64,000 nucleotides of DNA. Source: Methanomassiliicoccales archaeon LGM-RCC1. GTDB lineage: Archaea; Thermoplasmatota; Thermoplasmata; Methanomassiliicoccales; Methanomethylophilaceae. This document shows, in pieces, positions 26,453 through 35,368 of the stretch. The stretch's first letter is position 1, and every line of letters begins with the position of its first letter. A model generated the notes under the pieces. It searched no databases and was not told the DNA's origin. It was given only the letters and a program-made list of their open reading frames with translations. Where the stretch lies: positions 992,001 through 1,056,000 of the forward strand of contig CP115555.1 in NCBI GenBank assembly GCA_030168575.1, in the 5' to 3' direction. The translations under genes were made by a program, and so were the position numbers.

Positions 26453-26527
26453 GGGCTCGTGGCTTAGCCAGGATATAGCGCTGGCCTTCTAAGCCAGACG
26501 CCTCGGGTTCGAATCCCGACGGGCCCG
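26453..26527 (+). tRNA. tRNA-Arg (TCT)
   Basis: A 75-base cloverleaf: acceptor stem GGGCTCG/CGGGCCC, anticodon stem CTGGC/GCCAG with loop CTTCTAA (anticodon TCT), T arm TCGGG/CCCGA. No intron and no encoded CCA. A TATA-like CTTTAAATG is about 30 bases upstream. Confidence 0.94.
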
Positions 26528-26572
26528 CCTGGATGCATCACCTAATGATGACAAATCCAAGGAAGGATCAAG

Positions 26573-26680
26573 ATGAAGAGAGGCTCACGCGCCTGGAAGA
26601 AACGCGGTAACCAGCGTTGGAAATGGCGCAAGAAGAAAATGAGAAGAAGAAAGAAAGAAGCGAAGATGCGTAAGCAGTGA
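26573..26680 (+). CDS. rpl41e: 50S ribosomal protein eL41
   Basis: A 35-residue, extremely basic protein. The part RWKWRKKKMRRRKKEAKMRK matches the whole of eL41, whose common 25-residue form reads as W-R-K-K-R-M-R-R-L-K-R-K; here about ten residues (MKRGSRAWKK) are added in front. GGAAGGATC precedes the ATG. It sits between tRNA-Arg and tRNA-Trp, which suggests a joint translation-gene transcript. Confidence 0.85.
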   Translation: MKRGSRAWKKRGNQRWKWRKKKMRRRKKEAKMRKQ

Positions 26681-26702
26681 TTTGCATTTGCATCACTCTC
26701 CA

Positions 26703-26873
26703 GGGGGTATAGGCTAACCTGGCAGACTGGCGGGCTCCAGTTATTGAGCGTGATTGTAAATGGGTTTGCTGACAGTTGATGATTAACTGGAGCGATGACT
26801 CATTTATTCCGCGGGAGGTAGCTCCTCCCGTAGTGGAAACCCGCTGACGGGGGTTCAAATCCCTCTGCCCCCA
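26703..26873 (+). tRNA. tRNA-Trp (CCA) with 98-base intron
   Basis: The acceptor stem GGGGGTA/TGCCCCC, anticodon stem GCGGG/CCCGC and T arm GGGGG/CCCTC are present. The anticodon CCA is at 26737-26739. The intron (26741-26838) follows position 37. The D stem is weak, with one C-A mismatch. The intron holds a box C/D guide RNA (listed separately) and a second hairpin at 26812-26830 (CGGGAGG / CCTCCCG). No CCA end is encoded. Confidence 0.93.
26750..26798 (+). ncRNA. Box C/D methylation guide RNA inside tRNA-Trp intron
   Basis: C-like box GTGATTG (26750-26756), D' box CTGA (26769-26772), C' box TTGATGA (26776-26782) and a D-like ATGA (26795-26798). The guide before D' pairs GGGTTT with AAACCC at 26837-26842, placing position C39 opposite the fifth base before D'. 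The guide before D, TAACTGGAGC, pairs perfectly with 26734-26743 and puts C34 opposite the fifth base before D. This predicts 2'-O-methylation of C34 and C39. A guide RNA in the tRNA-Trp intron that modifies positions 34 and 39 is known in Haloferax and other Euryarchaeota. Confidence 0.82.
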
Positions 26874-26899
26874 CTCACGCATCTTCGATGCTTCTCCAT

Positions 26900-26915
26900 G
26901 GCACCTTCGGGTGCC
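26900..26915 (+). terminator. Hairpin after tRNA-Trp
   Basis: GGCACC-TTCG-GGTGCC, a perfect six-pair stem with a stable tetraloop, 27 bases after the tRNA; a T-rich stretch follows at 26938-26953. Confidence 0.6.
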
Positions 26916-27066
26916 TGAAACCTTCTTCCCGGTCACGGTTTTTATTTTTCTTATAATCATCAACATCTGGACGATCTTTTCGTAATTCTTCGCTTATACC
27001 CATACCCCCCAGGGGTTGGATTAAATACTCCGTAGCCTATGGTAATTCAGAAACAGAGGTGATACG

Positions 27067-27411
27067 ATGTTCGGAAAATCAATCGGTGAAATGGTGATAA
27101 TGACCCTGGCCCTGGTAGTCCTTCCATGCTATCTGGTGTACATGTTAATCAAGCGCGTTGCTATTAGCGGCGAATCTATCACAGAGTCATCCGAGAATGG
27201 AAAGAAGAGCAAACCCTCTCCCTCAGATTATGTGGATCAGTCCATTGCCGTCCCTGTCGCGTTGAGCTGGGAGACCGAACAGTCCTCGGCAACTTACGAT
27301 ATGGCGGCATCCATCGCCAATCTTGTCAAATCAAAAGAGAACACGATCTACATCGAGAGGTCTGAGGTCAGGGATTCTTCCGCATCCTCGGGCAGGCATT
27401 TCTACCATTGA
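27067..27411 (+). CDS. Hypothetical single-pass membrane protein
   Basis: Unrecognised 114-residue protein with one hydrophobic segment at about residues 9-28 followed by KRV, then a polar Ser/Glu/Lys-rich region. GAGGTGATACG just before the ATG is a strong ribosome-binding site. It ends in a perfect terminator hairpin. No homology is claimed. Confidence 0.68.
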   Translation: MFGKSIGEMVIMTLALVVLPCYLVYMLIKRVAISGESITESSENGKKSKPSPSDYVDQSIAVPVALSWETEQSSATYDMAASIANLVKSKENTIYIERSEVRDSSASSGRHFYH

Positions 27412-27422
27412 AGAAGGAAAAG

Positions 27423-27440
27423 GGTCCGGTTTCCCGGACC
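27423..27440. terminator. Bidirectional terminator hairpin
   Basis: GGTCCGG / CCGGACC stem followed by GTTTGTTTTA between convergent genes at 27411 and 27451. Confidence 0.7.
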
Positions 27441-27450
27441 GTTTGTTTTA

Positions 27451-28695
27451 TCAGTATTTCTTACCGAACTTGACCGCAGATATCACTGCGATCCCCACGA
27501 TCGCCAGTACCGCACTGACGATCAGGGGGATCGTCCTGTCGATCTCCTCAGTTTCGTTTTCGGTACCATCTTTGGCTTCATCGATGATATCATTCACGGT
27601 CTGACTCCTGTCCGCTCTGGCCTTGGCCATTTCAGCATCGGTGATTATGGACACCTCATGGGTGACAGGGTTCCTGTCTCCGGAGACCACGATCGTGGTT
27701 CCGTTGACCATCGCCATAAGGTTGGAGTTGTGAATCGCTGTCTCCTTGTAATTGCCATCGGCTCCGATGTAGTATTTGGCATCGATCAGAGCTTTGTTTA
27801 TGGTCAGAGAAATGTTGGTCTTAGAACCGTTCTTTGCGATATCGACGACCAAATCAAGGGACAGGTTGTTGAGCTCCAGTCCGGTTCTTATGGATTCTGG
27901 GCCGGTTCCGCTGACCCTATTCAGGGATTCCCCGAACTTACCGTTAGCATTGAGGACGATCCTCAATGCCGCATACGGATCCTTGTCCGTCTTGCCGATA
28001 TTGGAGTCGGCGAATATGCCCAGATAGGTCAACAGCTTCAGATTGGCCGACGTGCTGTAGATAGAACCGTCTTCAGCAACAACGTCCATGCCGTTGACCG
28101 CATCAGGATTGTCGGTACCTATCAGTGCGGTAAGGAGGGAACTAATCGGACTGCTCTCCATATCGCTGATATCAAGTCCGATGTGGTCGAGACCATCGGT
28201 ATCGACGTCACATCCTAGGTTGAAATCAATCGAAAGGCCGCATTCGGCGAACATCTTGGAATAATCGACCTCCGTGTCCTTTCCCGAGATGAGGTCTATC
28301 ATGTACTGGGGGATGTCGGATGCTGCTTTCACATAACCTGCGTCGATGTCAGTGCCGCCGTTGTATTCGAAATTGCCTGAAACCACATACTTGAGGACCA
28401 TTGTTGCGAAGTATCCGATCAATATGTCTGCGAATTCTTCAGTGATTACAATCCCCCCGCTCTCTGACGACAATACGCTGTTGATGAGATCCACGATGAT
28501 CGCCCTGTTAGCGGTATGATCATCAGTGAGCTCGACAGTATAGGATCTGTTGTGGATCGCTTCGAGTATCTTGATGATTATCGAATCGCTCAGATCATTA
28601 TCCTCTTCATCATCCGCATCAGCTTGCACTGCCGGCAACGTCGCCGTGAATGCCATCATGAAGACCAGCAGCAGCGCCAACATCTTCTTGTTCAT
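27451..28695 (-). CDS. Secreted, membrane-anchored surface protein of unknown family
   Basis: A 414-residue protein with a clear signal peptide (residues about 4-25, MLALLLVFMMAFTATLPAVQA, shown shortened) and a C-terminal transmembrane anchor (residues about 390-408) ending FGKKY. The ectodomain is acidic with several N-glycosylation-type sites (NRS, NGS, NIS). No known domain was recognised. A strong GGAGGGAG site precedes the ATG at 28695, and the start overlaps the upstream membrane-protein gene by 4 bases, so the two are made together. Confidence 0.75.
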   Translation of the reverse strand: MNKKMLALLLVFMMAFTATLPAVQADADDEEDNDLSDSIIIKILEAIHNRSYTVELTDDHTANRAIIVDLINSVLSSESGGIVITEEFADILIGYFATMVLKYVVSGNFEYNGGTDIDAGYVKAASDIPQYMIDLISGKDTEVDYSKMFAECGLSIDFNLGCDVDTDGLDHIGLDISDMESSPISSLLTALIGTDNPDAVNGMDVVAEDGSIYSTSANLKLLTYLGIFADSNIGKTDKDPYAALRIVLNANGKFGESLNRVSGTGPESIRTGLELNNLSLDLVVDIAKNGSKTNISLTINKALIDAKYYIGADGNYKETAIHNSNLMAMVNGTTIVVSGDRNPVTHEVSIITDAEMAKARADRSQTVNDIIDEAKDGTENETEEIDRTIPLIVSAVLAIVGIAVISAVKFGKKY

Positions 28696-29513
28696 TGGTT
28701 CTCCCTCCTGAATTGGAGGAATACGGTCAGGCCCAGGAACACCAGTGCCCACGAAACGGGCAGCAGGATATCGACAATCAGATCCGTCGGTACTGACGAT
28801 ACGGGGGCCAGCAAGGTGCATAGCGTCAGGACGGTCAGCCCTCCGAATCCGTTCGTACCTATCGCCGATATGGTGTCGACCAGGGGTATGACTCCGCATA
28901 TGGTTCCCAGATCCAGAAGGCCCGTGAAAGGACCGATGAGGAAGACCACCAACGGAACGATCACGAAGACCACGAGGAATGTCAGAGCACCAGCCATCTT
29001 CACCCTTGTGTTGAACATCATCGTCATCGCGCACACCAGAGCGGAGAACGCAGCCATGACCGCGAACGATTCCAGGATCACCATGGGGACGATTCCTTTG
29101 ATGACAAACATGCAGATGATCATCGTCGCGAAGGCGGGGATCATCGTGAGGGTCGCACCGAGGACGGCCCCGACGTATCTTCCGAGGATACCGGCCGTCT
29201 CTGACGCATTCAGTAGCTGTTTCTTCTTCAACGATGCCCTGCTTGCATTCGCCACCGTCCACACAGGGATTGCGATCATCATCAGGGTCAAAAGAGGAAG
29301 TGAGATCGGGGTGCTCCTCTCAGCAAGTAACCCGTTAAGGTAATCCTGCAGGTACACCAGAACTAATATGGTGATGACCGAAGCCACCATTCCGATTATT
29401 CCCCTGACGGAGAACGCATTCTTCAGAGATATCACGAAGTTATCCCTGAAGCCAACTTCTGGAGCCTCGGCGTTCTCATTGAACGCCGGAGCTTGGTAAT
29501 TGGATTCGTACAT
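28692..29513 (-). CDS. ABC-2-like multi-pass membrane protein
   Basis: A 273-residue protein with about six membrane segments between residues 38 and 265, resembling permeases of the ABC-2/Yip1-like type (an N-terminal cytosolic segment, then paired helices). No ATPase gene is adjacent. The ATG at 29513 lies about 25 bases after a TATA element (CATATATCC), so it is probably leaderless; an in-frame ATG at 29579 is upstream of that box. Coupled by a 4-base overlap to the secreted-protein gene, suggesting a shared role in the envelope. Confidence 0.65.
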   Translation of the reverse strand: MYESNYQAPAFNENAEAPEVGFRDNFVISLKNAFSVRGIIGMVASVITILVLVYLQDYLNGLLAERSTPISLPLLTLMMIAIPVWTVANASRASLKKKQLLNASETAGILGRYVGAVLGATLTMIPAFATMIICMFVIKGIVPMVILESFAVMAAFSALVCAMTMMFNTRVKMAGALTFLVVFVIVPLVVFLIGPFTGLLDLGTICGVIPLVDTISAIGTNGFGGLTVLTLCTLLAPVSSVPTDLIVDILLPVSWALVFLGLTVFLQFRRENQ

Positions 29514-29590
29514 TGGCTGTAACAGTCCCTGTGGATATATGATTGTATCCAGCGATGGTTTACCAACCGATACCATCCAGCGGTGTCGGA

Positions 29591-30955
29591 TCAGTTCTTG
29601 AAGCTGTGGATGGGCGCAGGTATCCTTCCGCCGCGGTCGACGAAGTCGGCGCAGCCGAACCTGTTGACAGGCATGATCTTTGCCTCTCCCAGCAGACCGC
29701 CGAATTCGGCGACCTCGCCGACACCCTTTCCGATGACGGGGATGAGCCTGACGGCAGTCGTCTTCTGGTTGACCATACCGATGGCCATCTCGTCGGCTAT
29801 TATGCCCGCGATGGTCGTGGCCGGAGTGTCTCCGGGGATAGCGATCATGTCGAGTCCTACCGAGCAGACGCATGTCATGGCCTCGAGCTTCTCGAGGGTA
29901 AGCGCTCCAACCGCAGCGGCCTCTGCCATCGCCTGGTCCTCTGTCACGGGGATGAATGCTCCGGACAGTCCGCCCACATAGGATGATGCCATGACACCGC
30001 CCTTCTTCACCTGATCGTTCAGGATCGCCAGTGCGGCTGTCGTACCGGGTGCACCGGCGTACTCCATCCCCATCTCGTGGATGATGTCCGCGATACTGTC
30101 GCCCACGGCAGGTGTGGGTGCGAGGGACAGGTCAACGATGCCGAAGGGGACCCCGAGTCTCTTGGATGCCTCCTTGGCGAACAGCTGCCCTACCCTTGTG
30201 ACCTTGAAAGCGGTCTTCTTGATCGTCTCGCAGAGGACCTCGAAGTCCTCGCCGCGAACCTTTGATAATTCGTACTTCACGACACCGGGACCGCTGACTC
30301 CGACGTTGATCACCTTGTCGGCCTCGGTCACTCCGTGGAAGGCACCGGCCATGAACGGGTTGTCGTCCGGCGGGTTGCAGAACACCACGAGTTTGGCGCA
30401 TCCGAGCGAGTCGTTCTCCTTGGTGGCGGTTGCGGTCTGGAGGATGATGTCCCCCATGAGCCTGACGGCATCCATGTTGATACCCGTCCTGGTGGAACCG
30501 AGGCTGATGGATGAGCACACGCGCTCGGTCTTGGCCAGTGCTTCGGGTATGGATTCTATGAGCAATCTGTCGCCTGCGGTCATTCCCTTCTGGACCAGGG
30601 CAGAGTATCCTCCGATGAAGTTGACGCCTACTTCCTTCGCAGCACTGTCCAGGGTCTCTGCGATCCTGACGAAGTCCTTGGGTTTCTTGCATGCAGCTCC
30701 TCCGACTATCGCGATAGGCGTGACGGATATCCTCTTGTTGATTACGGGGACACCGAACTCGTTCCCGATGTCGTCCCCTACCTTGACCAGATCCTTGGCG
30801 GACGTCGTGATCTTGTCGAAGATCTTGTTGCAGAGCTTGTCCAGATTAGGATCTATACAGTCAAGGAGACTGATTCCCATGGTGATGGTCCTGACATCCA
30901 GATTCTCCTGGGCGACCATGTTGACGGTCTCGAAGACCTCATTGAGCTCTACCAT
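29591..30955 (-). CDS. PFL/DUF711 family protein (UPF0210)
   Basis: A 454-residue cytosolic protein of the UPF0210/DUF711 family, structurally related to pyruvate formate-lyase. Conserved stretches include [38 protein letters not shown] and [10 protein letters not shown]. Its reaction is unknown. The ACT-domain gene (30960-31232) lies immediately upstream, a pairing also common in bacteria, so the ACT protein is presumably its small-molecule sensor. Last gene of a five-gene amino-acid operon. Confidence 0.88.
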   Translation of the reverse strand: MVELNEVFETVNMVAQENLDVRTITMGISLLDCIDPNLDKLCNKIFDKITTSAKDLVKVGDDIGNEFGVPVINKRISVTPIAIVGGAACKKPKDFVRIAETLDSAAKEVGVNFIGGYSALVQKGMTAGDRLLIESIPEALAKTERVCSSISLGSTRTGINMDAVRLMGDIILQTATATKENDSLGCAKLVVFCNPPDDNPFMAGAFHGVTEADKVINVGVSGPGVVKYELSKVRGEDFEVLCETIKKTAFKVTRVGQLFAKEASKRLGVPFGIVDLSLAPTPAVGDSIADIIHEMGMEYAGAPGTTAALAILNDQVKKGGVMASSYVGGLSGAFIPVTEDQAMAEAAAVGALTLEKLEAMTCVCSVGLDMIAIPGDTPATTIAGIIADEMAIGMVNQKTTAVRLIPVIGKGVGEVAEFGGLLGEAKIMPVNRFGCADFVDRGGRIPAPIHSFKN

Positions 30956-30959
30956 CGTC

Positions 30960-31232
30960 TCAGATCCTGTGCATCATGTCGAAGATCTCTTCGTGCTGCG
31001 CCTTGATGGTACAGCCCACCTTCACACCGATTCCTTCGAGTCCCTTGTTGAGGTCCTCGGTGGATCCCTCGTAGAGGTCGGTGTCCACGATCATCATCAT
31101 GTTGATGTATCCCTGGGCAGTGGTCTGCTTCAGGTCCAGGATGTTTATGTTGTTCTCGGCGAAGAAGTTGCAAACGGTGGCAATGATCCCCACCTTGTCC
31201 TTCCCTACCAGTGTGACTATGGTCTTGCTCAT
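30960..31232 (-). CDS. ACT-domain protein (UPF0237)
   Basis: A 90-residue single ACT domain ([20 protein letters not shown], then [20 protein letters not shown]), a fold that usually binds amino acids. It starts inside the last codons of cimA (4-base overlap) and ends 4 bases before the DUF711 gene. Likely regulatory partner of the latter. Confidence 0.88.
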   Translation of the reverse strand: MSKTIVTLVGKDKVGIIATVCNFFAENNINILDLKQTTAQGYINMMMIVDTDLYEGSTEDLNKGLEGIGVKVGCTIKAQHEEIFDMMHRI

Positions 31233-32797
31233 CTGCTCTCACCTATCATCAGTTTGTATTCGATAGCGTCGACAAGCGCAATTAGACTGGCTTCCACAAC
31301 GTTCTCGGACACGCCGACCGTGGTCCAGCTGCACTTGCCGTCAGTCGATCTTATCAGTACACGGACACCGGATGCCGTTGCCTTCTTCTCCTCGAAGACA
31401 CGTACCTTGTAGTCCGTGAGTTTCATGTCGTTTATCTCCGGGAAGAACTTGATCAGCGACTTCCTCAGAGCCTTGTCCAGGGCGTTGACCGGACCGTTGC
31501 CGTCAGCCGCGGTCTGCTCAAGCTCCCCTGCGGAATCCAGGACCTTGATGCTGGCCTCGGTGTCCATAGCACCCAGGCGATTGTCCATCAGTATCTTGAA
31601 TCCCTTGACTGTGAATTTGGGTTCTATCTCCCTTCTGAGCCTCTTGACCAGCAGTTCGAAGCTGGCGTCAGCCCCCTCGAACTGGTAGCCCTTGGACTCC
31701 ATCTCCTTGATCTTCTTGGCGATGTCCGGGGTGTCGTCTCCGCACTCCAGGCCGAGCTCCTTCAGCTTCTCGACTATGCTAGCCTTACCGGCCATCTCGG
31801 ACACCAGTATCTTCCTGGAGTTGCCCACGGCCGAGGGGTCGATGTGCTCGTATGTGCGGCTGTTCTTGGTCATGGCGGAGATGTGTACTCCACCTTTGTG
31901 AGCGAAAGCGCTCTCGCCGACATAGGGCATGTCGGAGCGAGGGGCGATGTTGACTATCTCCCCTATGGATTTGGAGAGCTGAGTGATCTTCTGGAGGTCC
32001 ATCTCGGACGTCTCGAATCCCGTCTTGTAGACAAGGTTGGGGAGCAGCGTGCACATGTTGGCGTTGCCACATCTCTCTCCGAGTCCGTTCACGGTGCACT
32101 GCACCATGGTGCAGCCCCTGTCCACAGCGGTCAGGGAATTGGCCGTCGCAAGATCGGAATCGTTGTGGCAGTGGATCCCCAGAGGGACATCCACAGACAG
32201 CAATGCATCCTCTACGGCCTCGCCGATCTCGCTCGGCAAGGTTCCTCCGTTGGTATCGCAGAGGACCAGCCATTCGGCTCCGCCCATCTCTGCCGCCTTG
32301 AGGACGTTCAGAGCGTACTTCCTGTCCGACTTGTATCCGTCGAAGAAGTGCTCCGCATCGAAAATGACATGCTTCCCGGAATCCACCAGGAACTTGACGC
32401 TGTCCTGCACCAGGTCCAGGTTCTCGGCAAGGCTGATCCCTAACGCCTCCTCGACCTGGAAATCCCATGATTTGCCGAAGATGCAGCACCATTCCGCCGG
32501 GCATTCCGCCAGAGCCTTGAGGCTCATGTCCTCCTCAGGCTTCACGCCGCTCCTGCGGGTGCTGCCGAAGGCCACGAGTCTGGTGTTCTTGAGCTTGATA
32601 TCCTTGGACTTCTCGAAGAATTCGTCATCGACCGGATTGGAGCCTGGCCAGCCGCCCTCCACGAAATCCACCCCGAAGTCATCCAATGCCTTCAGAACAT
32701 CGAGCTTATCCTCTGATGAGAACAGAACTCCTTCAGTCTGCGCTCCGTCGCGCAGGGTGGTGTCGTATACGGCTACCCAGTCGGTCAACTCAGTCAC
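31229..32797 (-). CDS. cimA: (R)-citramalate synthase
   Basis: Condenses pyruvate and acetyl-CoA to citramalate, the first step of the pyruvate route to isoleucine. The DRE-TIM barrel has YDTTLRDGAQTEGV near residue 10 and the metal-binding HCHND near residue 215; the LeuA-type regulatory dimer domain fills the last 150 residues. The length of 522 residues and the DGAQTEG form fit the long citramalate synthase class better than isopropylmalate synthase. It overlaps hom by 8 bases. Confidence 0.9.
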   Translation of the reverse strand: MTELTDWVAVYDTTLRDGAQTEGVLFSSEDKLDVLKALDDFGVDFVEGGWPGSNPVDDEFFEKSKDIKLKNTRLVAFGSTRRSGVKPEEDMSLKALAECPAEWCCIFGKSWDFQVEEALGISLAENLDLVQDSVKFLVDSGKHVIFDAEHFFDGYKSDRKYALNVLKAAEMGGAEWLVLCDTNGGTLPSEIGEAVEDALLSVDVPLGIHCHNDSDLATANSLTAVDRGCTMVQCTVNGLGERCGNANMCTLLPNLVYKTGFETSEMDLQKITQLSKSIGEIVNIAPRSDMPYVGESAFAHKGGVHISAMTKNSRTYEHIDPSAVGNSRKILVSEMAGKASIVEKLKELGLECGDDTPDIAKKIKEMESKGYQFEGADASFELLVKRLRREIEPKFTVKGFKILMDNRLGAMDTEASIKVLDSAGELEQTAADGNGPVNALDKALRKSLIKFFPEINDMKLTDYKVRVFEEKKATASGVRVLIRSTDGKCSWTTVGVSENVVEASLIALVDAIEYKLMIGESR

Positions 32798-33791
32798 CGA
32801 TTCTCTCGTCCATTATGTCGATGATGTCGCTGAGGATCGCGGATGCGGTCTCGGGACCGCCTGCTCCGACACCGGAGACGGTGATGGGTCCAGCGTACTC
32901 TGTGATGATCTCAGCGGTGTTCAGGGTACCGGGGAGACTGAGCGGGTGTCCGCGCGGGATCAGCCTGGGAGCGACCTCCAGCTTCGTCGCAGAGACTTCT
33001 CCGATGAGCCTGATGACCATTCCGTTGTTCTGCGCCAGAGCGACAGCGTCGGAGTTGATGCTGGTGATTCCGGTGATCTCCACGTCCTTGAGCGTGGCGT
33101 TCCTTCCGAAGATGGAGTTGGCCAGGATGACGACCTTGCATGCGCTGTCGTAACCCTCGACGTCATTGGTGGGGTCGGTCTCCGCATATCCCTGCTGCTG
33201 CGCCTCCTTGAGCGCCTGCTCGAAGGGCTGTCCGTCGTCCATCTTGGTCAGGATGTAGTTGCATGTACCGTTGAAGATACCCCTGATGGACTTGATCTTC
33301 TGACCAGCAAGGTCGTACTTGTTGAGATTGATGATGGGCATCGCGCCGCCGACTGTTCCCTCGAACAGGAGGTAGCGGTCGTTCTTGTCTGCCAGGGCGG
33401 TGAGCTCTTTGAAGTTGAGCGCCAGCGGGCCCTTGTTCGCAGTGACGACATCCTTCCCGGTTTCCAGCGCGTGGCGGATGTTGTTCAGTCCTGCACCGCC
33501 GGTCTTGATGTCGGTCGAGGTGACCTCTATGAGTATGTCGAAATCGACGGAGTCCAGCGCTTCCTCGATGTTCTTGTACGCCCTTCCGCCGACACGTCCG
33601 GTGTCGCACTTCGTCTTGATGACGGAATCCGCATCGAGCCCGTTCTGGTCGATGACGAAGTTCTTGGAGTCCAGCGCTCCCACTATGATGAGGGACTCCC
33701 CGTAGCGCTTCTCGAAGAAGTCCTGCTTCTCCTTGATGATCTTGGCCACGCTCTGTCCGATGGTTCCGAATCCGCAGATGAAAGCTCTCAT
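32790..33791 (-). CDS. hom: Homoserine dehydrogenase
   Basis: NAD(P)H-dependent reduction of aspartate semialdehyde to homoserine, on the way to threonine, isoleucine and methionine. Rossmann motif GFGTIGQS near residue 7, VTANKGPLA, GTVGGAMPII, NGTCNYIL and DPTNDVEGYDSACK are all present. At 333 residues it lacks a C-terminal ACT domain; the upstream ACT gene may supply that function. The ATG at 33791 follows GAGGGGTG at good spacing, better than the GTG at 33800. Confidence 0.93.
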   Translation of the reverse strand: MRAFICGFGTIGQSVAKIIKEKQDFFEKRYGESLIIVGALDSKNFVIDQNGLDADSVIKTKCDTGRVGGRAYKNIEEALDSVDFDILIEVTSTDIKTGGAGLNNIRHALETGKDVVTANKGPLALNFKELTALADKNDRYLLFEGTVGGAMPIINLNKYDLAGQKIKSIRGIFNGTCNYILTKMDDGQPFEQALKEAQQQGYAETDPTNDVEGYDSACKVVILANSIFGRNATLKDVEITGITSINSDAVALAQNNGMVIRLIGEVSATKLEVAPRLIPRGHPLSLPGTLNTAEIITEYAGPITVSGVGAGGPETASAILSDIIDIMDERIGD

Positions 33792-33792
33792 T

Positions 33793-34284
33793 TCAGACAC
33801 CCCTCACATAAGTGATGTTGGCCCTCTTGCATTCCTTCCTGAGGATGGAATCGATCTTTTCCAGATTGTCCTCGTAGCGGGCCTTGACCGTTATCAGGCT
33901 GGTGTGGCTTGCCGTCTTTATCGACTTGGAGGAGTAGCTGACGTTGATCTCATCCAGAGTCGTCGCCTCGTTGACCTTCTTCAGAAGGCCCTCGATGTAC
34001 TGTGCGTTGACGTCGCCTATCAGTATGTAGTGCATTGTGAATGTCTCGTGGACGGATCCCAGGCTGGAGATGACTATGTCCTTGGCCTTCCAGAGGTCCT
34101 TGAGGCGCTCCAGCTGCTTGTCATCCACTTCGAAGGTGATGTTGACGCAGATCCTGTTGTCGATGATCTTGTCGCGGTTGTGAACCACCCCCAGGATGTT
34201 ACCGTTGACTAGGGATACCGGTTCTAGCGAACCCATCAGCTGACCAGGCAGGTCGTTTACGAACAGTTCTGCGTTAACTATCAT
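33793..34284 (-). CDS. ACT-domain regulator linked to hom
   Basis: A 163-residue protein with an N-terminal ACT-like domain (ELFVNDLPGQLMGSLEPVSLVNGNILGVVHN) and a second ferredoxin-like half. Its gene ends 1 base before hom starts, so it very likely senses an end product (threonine or a relative) for the adjacent dehydrogenase. An AGGTG site precedes the ATG at 34284. First gene of the operon. Confidence 0.85.
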   Translation of the reverse strand: MIVNAELFVNDLPGQLMGSLEPVSLVNGNILGVVHNRDKIIDNRICVNITFEVDDKQLERLKDLWKAKDIVISSLGSVHETFTMHYILIGDVNAQYIEGLLKKVNEATTLDEINVSYSSKSIKTASHTSLITVKARYEDNLEKIDSILRKECKRANITYVRGV

Positions 34285-34409
34285 TTTTGCACCTGATGTT
34301 TGACCCAACTGCTCTTCCCTATAATAAAGGATGCGTGCGCAAAATCAGCAATTTTGCGTAAAAAGGAGGAAAAACATCGAAAATCGTCAAGCAAACGGTA
34401 AAGAACGAC

Positions 34410-34913
34410 ATGGTCGATGCAACCTTGAGGGCGAATATGCAGGAAGCATTGGTGAACGGCGAAATCCTGATCTCGGTACCCGACGGATTCGATGTCATGG
34501 ATGATTCCCTCATGGATGAGCTCTATGAGGATCACAACCATGACAGATGGGGCATCATCGACAGGGAGAACCACATGGTGCTCACCGTATTCTGGCACAT
34601 GCCCAACGGACTTCTTCTGAAGATGGTCCCAACTAAGACCATATGCAAGAGCACTGAGGAGAGGCTCTCCGCCAGGCTGAAGGATCACGACTACAAGTTC
34701 GAGAAGCATTTCAGGAGGCTGCTGTGCAACATCGAGGGCGAGGGTTTCAGGCATTCCTACTCGATACGCGGATACCAATACATCGCGGAGATAATCGTCT
34801 TCAAGCAAGGGAACGTCTGCTATACCGTCTATGCATACTCCAGAATCGAGATGGAACCGGTCAACCGTCCGCAGCTCAACGAGATCCTGGAATCTATGAA
34901 GATCAAGGACTGA
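34410..34913 (+). CDS. Hypothetical cytosolic protein
   Basis: Unrecognised 167-residue protein, alpha/beta by composition, without membrane segment. Segments such as ISVPDGFDVMDD and DRWGIIDRENHMVLTV suggest a small sensor-like fold, but nothing specific can be assigned. It faces away from the hom operon and is followed by a long non-coding stretch with a near-perfect hairpin. Confidence 0.65.
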   Translation: MVDATLRANMQEALVNGEILISVPDGFDVMDDSLMDELYEDHNHDRWGIIDRENHMVLTVFWHMPNGLLLKMVPTKTICKSTEERLSARLKDHDYKFEKHFRRLLCNIEGEGFRHSYSIRGYQYIAEIIVFKQGNVCYTVYAYSRIEMEPVNRPQLNEILESMKIKD

Positions 34914-34963
34914 ATGACGTGTTGAAGTCCTGAGTTTCCAGTAAAGATTGATAACACCGCCCA

Positions 34964-35368
34964 ATCAAAAGTGACTCACGGGTCAATATATTGACCCGTT
35001 CATAAGCTGCCCTGCGGGCAGATTGACGATAGGGATAATAACATACTTTGTGATTCTTCATTCAAATACGATACTAGATCGGATCACACTTCGCCAGAAA
35101 TCGTACGGGAAATAATCGTTGAACCCATCGTGATCACATCCTTCCGGATGTCGATCGAGAGATAACATAACGCAATACCGTACGACAATCGAAAAGCGGT
35201 ACCGAGATTTGCGTTTCATGCGTATAATCGTAGAATAACATGATGTCTGGGCTGTGAGAAGGGTCTGAACTATACAAACTGTTCTTTTTTTGACTTATCT
35301 TTAGCGTTAGCTATGTTTTTTGTTTCCAAAATTTATAGGTTATAGCCTGCGCTCAAGTCACTTTTGAT
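34964..35368. repeat. Possible MITE-like element with 13-base inverted ends
   Basis: Inverted ends ATCAAAAGTGACT / AGTCACTTTTGAT span 405 bases with no coding capacity. No target-site duplication is evident at the flanks, so this is a weak call. Confidence 0.3.
34978..35021 (+). terminator. Double hairpin downstream of hypothetical gene
   Basis: A 22-base perfect palindrome (34978-34999) and a CTGCCC/GGGCAG hairpin (35007-35021). Possible terminators; the palindrome could equally be a protein-binding site. Confidence 0.4.

Noticed and set aside
26568-26966. A 132-codon open frame on the minus strand
   Set aside because: It runs across tRNA-Trp and the eL41 gene and has a typical tRNA-shadow sequence (RDLNPRQRVSTTGG).
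27451-29262. A single 603-codon minus-strand protein
   Set aside because: Its first third is a shadow of the membrane-protein gene at 28692-29513; the real start with GGAGGGAG and signal peptide is at 28695.
35000-35360. RNase P RNA or SRP RNA in the long non-coding stretch
   Set aside because: None of the conserved core words of either RNA is visible and the region is too A/T-rich.
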